Shown in pieces: positions 1 to 6,093 of a DNA stretch of 7,809 nt. The number at the start of each line of letters is the position of its first letter. Position 1 is the first letter of the stretch. The notes beneath the pieces were generated by a model. It saw nothing but the letters and a program-made list of their open reading frames with translations. It had not been told where the DNA came from and ran no database searches. A program made the position numbers and the translations under genes. The DNA is from an uncultured Myxococcales bacterium (GTDB lineage: Bacteria > Myxococcota > UBA727 > VGSZ01): NCBI GenBank assembly GCA_903952805.1, contig CAJBHN010000890.1, forward strand, positions 1 to 7,809. Direction: 5' to 3'.

Positions 1-12
1 GGGACCAGTCCT

Positions 13-861
13 GTGATCACGAAACACCACCCGCGGAGTACGCGCTTGAGCCGACTGTGGGGCGCGGCTTGGTCCGTCCTCGCTATCGTGCTCTTTCTGG
101 CAGCCCACGTCTGGAGTGGCTCAGCACGCCGTAACGCTGGCGACAGACCACCGTTCAGCGCCCCGCCGAACCTCACGACGATTCGAATCCTGGCCGGTGG
201 CCGAAATACCGCCGCTGCCGGCGTCTTGTGGGTGATGACGGTGCAGCGCCTGGGTGACGCTCGCTTTCACCATGTGGGCGCCCCCCATTTGGAGGACTGG
301 GTGCAACGCATCCAAGACCTGGAGCCTGCTCTCATCACCCCGCCCCTGTTTGGCTCCCTGACCTTGATGAGCACCGCAGCCAGGCCAGCCGCCGCCGAGG
401 AAATCCTGGCGCGAGCTGAACGGGCCCGTCCAGATGCATTTGAGGTCCCGTACTATCGAGCCATCAACGCATTTTTCGGTTCACAAGACATACCTGCCGC
501 AATTGGTCACCTTCGCCGTGCCGCCTCCATGACCGGGGCGCCCGCGTTTCTATCGCGCTGGGCAACCCGGCTTGAAACGCAGCAACTGAACTGCTCCACC
601 ATGATTGTTGATCTGCAAGCCCTCAAGCAAAACGATGCCGCGGCATTTTCGAGCGTCGACGCCGACAGCGTGTACCGCAACTGCGTCGCTCGCGAGCTCG
701 AACGAGCGATGGCGGCGTACCGAATTCGCTATCAGCATCCACCAATGTCCATCGATGCACTCATTAAGGAAGGATTCCTGACCGCGCCGCCGCCTCGGCC
801 ACCCGGGCAGTGCTGGTCCCTGGAAGCCACCAGCGCGAAGCTTGTCGATTGCCTCGACTGA
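13..861 (+). CDS. Membrane-anchored TPR-like protein with pseudopilin-like C-terminus (hypothetical)
   Basis: This 282-residue protein is of unknown function. Seen: a basic N-terminus, then one hydrophobic segment at about residues 17-36 (signal anchor), placing the rest in the periplasm. Residues 55-110 carry an aromatic-rich stretch (VLWVMTVQRLGD, then WVQRIQDLEP), followed by helical repeat-like sequence at about 120-190 (EILARAERARPDAFEVPYYRA, AAIGHLRRAASM), which reads as degenerate TPRs. Residues 228-280 (ERAMAAYRIRYQHPPMSIDALI, then PPRPPGQCW) match the pattern 'AxxxYRxxxGxxPxsLdeLv...P.dPxG' familiar from the C-terminal part of type II secretion pseudopilins, but there is no prepilin N-terminus. 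Four cysteines (194, 223, 267, 280) could form disulfides. The start is GTG at 13, with GGGA 8 nt upstream; the frame is open to the window edge, so an earlier start is possible. It is the first visible gene of the ABC/GT-C unit. Inference: a periplasmic partner of the exporter. Confidence 0.72.
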   Translation: MITKHHPRSTRLSRLWGAAWSVLAIVLFLAAHVWSGSARRNAGDRPPFSAPPNLTTIRILAGGRNTAAAGVLWVMTVQRLGDARFHHVGAPHLEDWVQRIQDLEPALITPPLFGSLTLMSTAARPAAAEEILARAERARPDAFEVPYYRAINAFFGSQDIPAAIGHLRRAASMTGAPAFLSRWATRLETQQLNCSTMIVDLQALKQNDAAAFSSVDADSVYRNCVARELERAMAAYRIRYQHPPMSIDALIKEGFLTAPPPRPPGQCWSLEATSAKLVDCLD

Positions 862-908
862 CCCCCGCTGCCACCACGTCTCACCACCCACAATCTTGAG
901 AGCACGCG

Positions 909-1925
909 ATGATGGAAGCATCTTCTGAACACAGCGAGCCGTCGACGAATCAGCTTTTGGCTGCTCGTGATGCGAGCGCTGCCCGGGGCTCAGGGTTTGC
1001 TGTCGAGGCTGTCGACCTTCACAAAACGGTTCCCGTGGGCTTCCTGGGCAAAGCACGGGCATTGCTGGATGGCCTGACCCTGAGGGTGAGCGAGGGAGAA
1101 ATTCACGGTCTGGTTGGACGAAATGGGGCGGGCAAGTCGACGCTGATGCGGGTCCTGCTGGGCGTCACGCCGGTGCAAAGGGGAACGGTCCGGCTCTGGG
1201 GGCGCGATCCAGCCGACCCACAGGCGAGGACGGCCGTGGGATATGCGCCGGATATCGCGCTGTTCCCACCAACCTTGACCCCGAGGGAGATTGTCCGTCT
1301 CCATACCGCGCTCCTGGGCGTGTCCGGCCCGGAAGGCCTCGACATCTTGAACCAGCTTGGGCTGCTGTCACACGCGGATCGCCCGGTGCGCATATTCTCC
1401 AAGGGCATGGCCCAACGCTTGTCGCTGGCGGTGGCCCTGTTGGGCACGCCCCGCTTGCTTCTGCTTGATGAGCCGATGAGTGGGCTCGACCCCGAGGGGC
1501 GCCACCTGGTGCGGCGACTGATTCGACAATCCCATGCATCAGGCATGACGATTCTTTTTTCATCACACGTCCTCGCTGACGTGGAAGACCTGTGCTCACG
1601 CGCGACCATCATTGACGGCGGCCGCACGCTGACGAGCGGCGCGGTACGGGACATGACCGCCGGCGACGGAGGATTTACGCTGATGTATCGCTGCCATGAG
1701 GCGATAGCCCTGCCAGAATGCCACGCGCACGAGGCCCGCGACGGCGACGGACTGTGGGAAGCACGTTTCACCAATGCTGCTGGCCTTGAAAAAGCCCTGG
1801 CATTGCTGAATTCGATTTTGCACGCCGAAATCCTGACCATTCAATCGAACCGGCGTGGCTTCGAAGACTACCTCCACGCACTGCTGTCATCCAACCAAGC
1901 GATCCACCGAAGCGAATCGACCTAG
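909..1925 (+). CDS. ABC-2-type transporter ATP-binding protein
   Basis: This 338-residue cytoplasmic ATPase should energise the permease encoded 15 nt downstream. Motifs seen: Walker A GRNGAGKST at 70-78; signature FSKGM at 163-167, a common ABC-2 variant of LSGGQ; Walker B LLLLDE at 183-188 followed by the D-loop SGLDP; and the switch histidine in SSH at 220. At the Q-loop place, GYAPD (111-115) has Asp where Gln or Glu is usual. About 30 extra residues precede the ABC fold. The C-terminal 90 or so residues after DGGR (237-240) form the variable domain seen in the CcmA/NodI/NatA-like class. The start is ATG 909 (ATG 912 is equally possible), with a weak GAG ribosome site in TTGAGAGC. It lies 47 nt after the TPR-like gene. 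Exporter polarity is known for the family; the substrate is not deducible. Confidence 0.93.
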   Translation: MMEASSEHSEPSTNQLLAARDASAARGSGFAVEAVDLHKTVPVGFLGKARALLDGLTLRVSEGEIHGLVGRNGAGKSTLMRVLLGVTPVQRGTVRLWGRDPADPQARTAVGYAPDIALFPPTLTPREIVRLHTALLGVSGPEGLDILNQLGLLSHADRPVRIFSKGMAQRLSLAVALLGTPRLLLLDEPMSGLDPEGRHLVRRLIRQSHASGMTILFSSHVLADVEDLCSRATIIDGGRTLTSGAVRDMTAGDGGFTLMYRCHEAIALPECHAHEARDGDGLWEARFTNAAGLEKALALLNSILHAEILTIQSNRRGFEDYLHALLSSNQAIHRSEST

Positions 1926-1940
1926 AAAACGGAAATCTCC

Positions 1941-2699
1941 ATGCTTGTGGTTCAGACCATGCTCAAAGCGTTGGTGCGGGGGCGATTGCATATCGGCCTT
2001 GTCACCGCCGGAGCGATGTTCGTTTTTGTGGCTGTCCTGCTGCAAGAACTGGCCATCGGCGAAAGCCAGCGGGCATTGGTGGCGATTGGCCTGGCGGCCC
2101 ATGCGCTGGTGACCGACGCCACCGCGATCGCGACGGCTTTTGTCCTGACCGATACGTTTCTGATCGGACGTGGTGCCATACCATTGGTGGCACGACCGCG
2201 GTCTCGCGCCTCTTTCGTCGTCTCCGCTGTAATTGCTCTATGTATTGCCACGACCATCAGCAGTCTGGCATTGGGTTCCGCGCTCGCTGCGGTCGCCTCG
2301 ATATACGACGCACCGGCCCCCCTCGTGCTGCTGGCCGCTTCGGTGGCCACCGGCGAAGCGCTCATCTTGGGGCTGGTCGCCATGGCGTTGCGCATCCGAT
2401 TTGCCAGTGTGTTTTCAACCGCCACCGTGTGTGCTGTATTCCTGATGGGGAGACTCTCGGGTCTCCTCGCCGAGATGCTTGAACGCGGAACGTTCGGCAT
2501 ACTAAAGCCCATTCTGTCTGCATTTCACGCCATCGTGCCTAACCTGCGACTCTTCGATTGGACTTTTTTGGCGGTGGGCGGCGTCGGTACGGCCAGGGCC
2601 GTAGTGCCAATAGTCTATGCCCTGCTGTACGGCTGCGCCCTGGTCGTGCTGGCCATCCTGATGCATCGGCGGGCCGACTTCGCCCGGGAGGACAGATGA
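1941..2699 (+). CDS. ABC-2-type transporter permease
   Basis: This 252-residue integral membrane protein is the likely channel subunit for the ATPase just upstream. About six hydrophobic segments are visible at roughly 17-37, 47-72, 91-120, 127-150, 157-177 and 217-240. The first is preceded by a short positively charged cytoplasmic stretch (KALVRGR). The loop before the last segment reads AIVPNLRLFDW, and the chain ends LMHRRADF; both are typical of ABC-2/NosY-like permeases ('lPnl.lFd' and 'F.rRdf'). The start is ATG 1941 with only a weak GGAAA ribosome site, so translation may depend on coupling to the ATPase gene. The stop overlaps the next start (ATGA at 2696-2699). A half-size permease of this length would be expected to dimerise. 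The substrate is unknown. Confidence 0.88.
   Translation: MLVVQTMLKALVRGRLHIGLVTAGAMFVFVAVLLQELAIGESQRALVAIGLAAHALVTDATAIATAFVLTDTFLIGRGAIPLVARPRSRASFVVSAVIALCIATTISSLALGSALAAVASIYDAPAPLVLLAASVATGEALILGLVAMALRIRFASVFSTATVCAVFLMGRLSGLLAEMLERGTFGILKPILSAFHAIVPNLRLFDWTFLAVGGVGTARAVVPIVYALLYGCALVVLAILMHRRADFAREDR
2686..2691 (+). promoter_or_regulatory. Ribosome binding site for the TMTC-like gene
   Basis: GGGAGG lies inside the end of the permease gene, 4 nt before ATG 2696. It decides the start: the same frame is open back to 2558, but that part overlaps the permease in another frame and has no membrane-protein character. The ATGA overlap implies translational coupling. Confidence 0.75.
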
Positions 2700-4813
2700 A
2701 CAACACCACTGCAGGCGCTGTGGAGGCCGCCTTGACGCCGTGGCGTGGCATCGTCGCGCTCATCGTGCTGACGTGCGTCGCCTATCTGGGTGTGCTGGAT
2801 AACGGGTTTGTCGGCTTCGACGACCCGTTGCTCGTGACCAACAACGACGACGTCCGACAGGGACTCACCCTTTCCGCCCTGAAGAAAGTCTGGACCGTCC
2901 CGGTGCTGGGCAACTGGACGCCGCTGGCGTGGATGTCGCACATGATCGATATTGAAATTTTCGGCCTGTGGGCTGGCGGTCATCATATGAGCTCCGTCGT
3001 CATCCACGCCTTGGCAGCCATGCTGCTCTTTCTCGCCTGGATTCAGCAGCGGTCGAAAACCGAGGGGTTTTTCCTGGCCCTGGCTTTCGCGGTTCATCCG
3101 GTTCACGTGGAATCGGTCGCCTGGATTTCCGAACGCCGCGATGTCCTGTCCATGCTGTTCTTTTCACTCATCCTGCTGGTGTGGCTCAACGACCGAGTGC
3201 GGCAATCCGTCGGCGGGCGCGTAGCGGCGCTGACTCTGCTCATTGCGGCACTCTTGTCGAAATCTACCATGGTTACGGTGCCCGCCGTGCTGGTGCTGGT
3301 CGACGTCTTTCTGCTTCAGCGGACTCGGCAGACGTCGCTGCCGATGCTTATCCTGGAGAAGCTCCCCATGGTGGTGGCCGTTGCCATCGTCGCCGTATTT
3401 ACAGCCGTGGCGCAGGAACCCTCTCACCTCGACCCGGAGAATATCGGATTTCGCATCGTGGGCCTTTTCGTCGCCTATGCCCACTATGTGGAGAGCTTCA
3501 TCGCTCCCCACGCCTTGGCGGCCCTGTATCCCCGTCCAACGGTCTGGCCTCTCGGTGATATCGCCACTTCTGCAGCCGTGCTCTTGATGGCGCTGGCGAC
3601 TGCCGTCTGGCGATACCGTCGCACCCGCGACCCCCTTATTCCCCTCGGCGCCCTCTGGTTTGGCGGAACCCTCATCCCCATGATCGGCATCTTGCAGGTG
3701 GGTGCTCAGGCCTACGCTGACCGCTATTTATATTTCCCCTCGCTGGGCCTCTTCATTTTCCTGTGGGGACTCGCAGGGTCCGTCAGCGACGATATCAAAG
3801 GCAGCGTGCTGGTCTGCTGGTGCCTGGCCCTCACTGTGATGACCAGCCGTCAGGTCGAGGTCTGGGAGAGCAACGACACGCTGTGGGGCAATAGCCTCAA
3901 GGTCGATCGACCGTGTTTGTTCGCCCTGCAGTGGTCGGGTAATAAGGCCATGCAGCGCTCAGATTATCCCGAGGCTTTGAAGGCATATCGCCAAGCACTC
4001 CGCTATGGCTCGCCGCCCATGCTCGCCATCACCATTGGCTATGCAGAGTACCGGACCAACAAAAAGGACAAGGGGCGAGGTTCATTCGCGGCGGCCATCG
4101 AACGCGACTTCGAAATCCCATCAGCTCACTACTGGCTCGGTCGCATCAACGAAGACGAGGGTCGCTACCTGGCGGCCATGGGGAACTATCAAATCGCCCT
4201 CGGACTCGGCTCCGATGACGCGTCGGCCTGGCTTGGGCTCGGCCGAGTGGCCACGCGGCTTGGTCGGCGAGATACCTTTGATGCTGTCGAAGCAGCGCTG
4301 CTTCGGCTGCGTGAACACGGCGAACCCGCTGTCGCTGGCTTCTCGCTCGCTGCGCTGGCCTGGCAGGACGGGCGCACTGGCGACGCCAAGACCCGTCTTG
4401 ACGAAGTCCTGGAGCGGGTGCCCCAGCTGGTCGATGCCATTGCCATGCGGACGGCGATGGCGTTGGGCGGTGACGGATTGGCTCGCGACGATGCCACAGC
4501 CAACAGGCTGCTGGCGCGTCTGGTCGATGCCGAAGGACTTGGCGCTCGCTGGGTGGTGCTGGCTCGCCTGCAGAACCTGCTTGGCGGCGCTTCGTCGGCA
4601 GACGCGCCGGACCCGTGGGCGGAAAATCGGCAGCTGATATCGACCTATCACGACGCGAAATGGAAGGAACTCGCCAACAGAATGCTGGCCCTCGACAACG
4701 ACAAACGGCGCTTGGCTGCCGATGCGTGGCGACAAGAAATCATCACCTTGGTCCTGGACGATGCCTTGTCGGATTTCGAGCCGACCGGGATCGTCGAATC
4801 GGTCCACCTTTGA
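2696..4813 (+). CDS. TMTC/GT-C-like multi-pass membrane protein with C-terminal TPRs
   Basis: This 705-residue protein has two parts. The first 390 or so residues are a hydrophobic multi-pass domain with motifs of the bacterial TMTC-like family: GFVGFDDPLL (37-46), whose DD in the first outer loop is at the usual GT-C catalytic position; GNWTPLAWMSHMID (72-85); HPVHVESVAWISERRDVLS (134-152); and AYADRYLYFPSLG (339-351). From about residue 405 onward come helical TPR-like repeats (DYPEALKAYRQALRYG, YLAAMGNYQIALGLG), presumably in the periplasm. Eukaryotic TMTCs are O-mannosyltransferases; bacterial homologues are mostly uncharacterised, so glycosyl transfer from a lipid-linked sugar is inferred from the family. 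The start is ATG 2696, overlapping the permease stop. It closes the four-gene unit, so it may modify or handle whatever the exporter and TPR-like protein deal with. Confidence 0.88.
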   Translation: MNNTTAGAVEAALTPWRGIVALIVLTCVAYLGVLDNGFVGFDDPLLVTNNDDVRQGLTLSALKKVWTVPVLGNWTPLAWMSHMIDIEIFGLWAGGHHMSSVVIHALAAMLLFLAWIQQRSKTEGFFLALAFAVHPVHVESVAWISERRDVLSMLFFSLILLVWLNDRVRQSVGGRVAALTLLIAALLSKSTMVTVPAVLVLVDVFLLQRTRQTSLPMLILEKLPMVVAVAIVAVFTAVAQEPSHLDPENIGFRIVGLFVAYAHYVESFIAPHALAALYPRPTVWPLGDIATSAAVLLMALATAVWRYRRTRDPLIPLGALWFGGTLIPMIGILQVGAQAYADRYLYFPSLGLFIFLWGLAGSVSDDIKGSVLVCWCLALTVMTSRQVEVWESNDTLWGNSLKVDRPCLFALQWSGNKAMQRSDYPEALKAYRQALRYGSPPMLAITIGYAEYRTNKKDKGRGSFAAAIERDFEIPSAHYWLGRINEDEGRYLAAMGNYQIALGLGSDDASAWLGLGRVATRLGRRDTFDAVEAALLRLREHGEPAVAGFSLAALAWQDGRTGDAKTRLDEVLERVPQLVDAIAMRTAMALGGDGLARDDATANRLLARLVDAEGLGARWVVLARLQNLLGGASSADAPDPWAENRQLISTYHDAKWKELANRMLALDNDKRRLAADAWRQEIITLVLDDALSDFEPTGIVESVHL

Positions 4814-4840
4814 GCACTGTTCCTCGCTGCTGACCGACCC

Positions 4841-4858
4841 GTCGCCGTCGCCGTCGCC
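4841..4858. repeat. Short tandem repeat (GTCGCC)x3
   Basis: Three exact copies of GTCGCC lie in the convergent gap, 27 nt after the TMTC-like stop. This is a small GC-rich microsatellite, probably a product of slippage. It does not alter any reading frame. Confidence 0.8.
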
Positions 4859-4863
4859 GAAAG

Positions 4864-4893
4864 ACTGGTGCATGCGGATTGGCATGCACCAGT
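4864..4893. terminator. Hairpin between convergent genes, likely two-way terminator
   Basis: The arms ACTGGTGCATGC (4864-4875) and GCATGCACCAGT (4882-4893) are perfect complements around a 6-nt loop, GGATTG. It sits between the ends of the plus-strand TMTC-like gene (4813) and minus-strand panB (4949). Read on the minus strand the stem is followed by TCTTTC, a poor T-tract; on the plus strand there is none. It may therefore be a weak intrinsic terminator or a 3'-end stabilising stem. Confidence 0.6.
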
Positions 4894-4948
4894 TCGCAAC
4901 GCATGGCTGCGACGAACCTGAGCTCTCAGGTCCCGGGTCGGGCGCCCA

Positions 4949-5848
4949 TCAATGGTGGCCGACGACCTTCGCGCCGCCCATGACCAAAGTCAGGGGCTCG
5001 CTTGGTTGGGGCGCCTTCTTGGGCGCATGAAACGCGTGGTCGTCGTCGGGGAAGACCTGTCGGCGCACTTCGTCGACGTAGCTGCGGACCGCGTCGCCCA
5101 CGATGGCGGCGCCGTCGACATACTTCTTGACGAATTTTGGCGTGAAATCCGGGTTCAGGCCGAGCAGATCGTACAGAACCAAGACTTGTCCGTCGCAGCC
5201 GTTGCCAGCACCAATGCCGATGGTGGGTATGGCCAAGGCCTCGGTGATCTCCGTGGCCAGTTCGGTCGGCACACCCTCGATGACGACGGCGTAGGCACCG
5301 GCTTCCTGCAAGGCGACGGCGTCGTCCATGATGCGCTGTCTGGACGCCGCGTCCTTGCCCTGCACCACGAAACCGCCCATCGCGTGGACGCTTTGGGGCA
5401 TCAGGCCGATGTGGCCCATGACCGGGATGCCTGCCTCGACGAGGCGAGCGACCGTCGGGGCCACCTGGGCGCCACCTTCGAGTTTCACCGACGACGCGCC
5501 GGCCTGCAGCAGACGCGCAGCGTTCTTGAGAGCGTCTTCAGGAGAGGCCTGGTAGCTCATGAACGGCATATCGCCGACCACGTGGGCGCGGTTGACGCCA
5601 CGAGCGACGGCGGCGGTGTGATAGGCCATCTGTTCAATGCTGACGTTGAGGGTGTTGCTCTCACCCTTGACCACCATGCCGAGGCTGTCGCCGACGAGGA
5701 TCATGTCGATGCCGGCGTTGTCGAGCAGGCGAGCGAAGGTGGCGTCGTAGCCGGTCAGCATGGTGATGCGCTGACCATCCTTCTTCATCTGCGCGAGGGT
5801 CCGGAGGGTGACCGGCTTGGTGGTCTTGGGCGGGGCATGCGACGACAT
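4949..5848 (-). CDS. panB: 3-methyl-2-oxobutanoate hydroxymethyltransferase
   Basis: PanB (299 residues, cytoplasmic) transfers a hydroxymethyl group from 5,10-methylenetetrahydrofolate to alpha-ketoisovalerate, giving ketopantoate. This is the first committed step of pantothenate and coenzyme A synthesis. The TIM-barrel landmarks are present: TGYDATFAR (32-40); LVGDSLGM with metal ligand D54; GDMPFMSY with D93; VKLEGG with K122 and E124; GHIGLMPQSV (145-154); IEGVP with E191; and PTIGIGAGNGCDGQ (208-221). The usual end HAFH (271-274) is followed by a 25-residue tail containing LTLVMGGAKVVGHH, absent from the E. coli enzyme. The frame is open 65 codons further upstream, but that part is not conserved; ATG 5848 places TLRTLAQMKKDG where family N-termini lie. 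The ribosome site is weak (GAAAG). The gene stands alone: panC and panD are not in the window. It converges on the TMTC-like gene and diverges from the barrel gene. Confidence 0.97.
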   Translation of the reverse strand: MSSHAPPKTTKPVTLRTLAQMKKDGQRITMLTGYDATFARLLDNAGIDMILVGDSLGMVVKGESNTLNVSIEQMAYHTAAVARGVNRAHVVGDMPFMSYQASPEDALKNAARLLQAGASSVKLEGGAQVAPTVARLVEAGIPVMGHIGLMPQSVHAMGGFVVQGKDAASRQRIMDDAVALQEAGAYAVVIEGVPTELATEITEALAIPTIGIGAGNGCDGQVLVLYDLLGLNPDFTPKFVKKYVDGAAIVGDAVRSYVDEVRRQVFPDDDHAFHAPKKAPQPSEPLTLVMGGAKVVGHH

Positions 5849-6093
5849 GCGAACTTTCAGGGTGCGCTGCGCTGGCCTCTGCGAGGAGGAGGTGCCCGCC
5901 GGAGAATTCCGGTCGAGCCCGACTGCCGAGCGATCCGCACCGAGTGAGGGCAGCCTATTCGTTTGACGCGTATCGCACAGCATCGTTTCTGCTGGACGTA
6001 TGGTCAGTGCATCAAGGCAGCGAACCCGAATGGCATCTGGCAAGCTTGGGCGCAGGTCAGACCGCTCAGACGGTCACGACCAGAGGTCGCTCA
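5849..6093. promoter_or_regulatory. Divergent intergenic region, panB / barrel gene
   Basis: These 245 nt separate the starts of two divergently read genes, so promoters for both must lie here unless transcription comes from elsewhere. No convincing -35/-10 pair was found by eye. TTGACG at 5963-5968 and TATGGT at 5999-6004 resemble single elements but are badly spaced. The 3' part carries GACC/GGTC repeats next to the barrel gene's ribosome site. Confidence 0.4.
6082..6087 (+). promoter_or_regulatory. Ribosome binding site for barrel gene
   Basis: AGAGGT lies 6 nt before ATG 6094. Together with the signal peptide that begins exactly at this ATG, it settles the start, although the frame is open back to 5944. 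The site lies within a small GACC-AGA-GGTC hairpin (6078-6088) that could partly mask it. Confidence 0.65.

Noticed and set aside
1103..1840. Minus-strand ORF (245 codons) opposite the ABC ATPase
   Set aside because: It is a shadow of the ATPase gene: rich in Arg, Ser and Pro, no motif, and no ribosome site of note.
2558..2695. Upstream extension of the TMTC-like gene from TTG 2558
   Set aside because: It overlaps the permease C-terminus in another frame, gives a Gly/Arg-rich peptide, and ATG 2696 has a good ribosome site and an ATGA overlap.
4121..4885. Minus-strand ORF (254 codons) opposite the TPR tail of the TMTC-like gene
   Set aside because: It is antisense to well-formed TPR-like coding sequence and its composition is not protein-like. 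Its start lies in the terminator hairpin.
5884..5894. AGGAGGAGGTG on the plus strand as a ribosome site for a small ORF
   Set aside because: The only start (GTG 5892) abuts the site with no spacing and would give about 24 codons without recognisable features. Other starts do not follow at useful distance.
4952..5947. Long plus-strand ORF (331 codons) opposite panB
   Set aside because: It is antisense to a clear, fully conserved PanB. Its translation is a low-complexity mix rich in Asp, His, Gly and Val with no domain, as expected from third-position GC bias.
5849..6043. 65-codon N-terminal extension of panB
   Set aside because: It is not like any PanB N-terminus; ATG 5848 gives the usual start relative to the first barrel strand.
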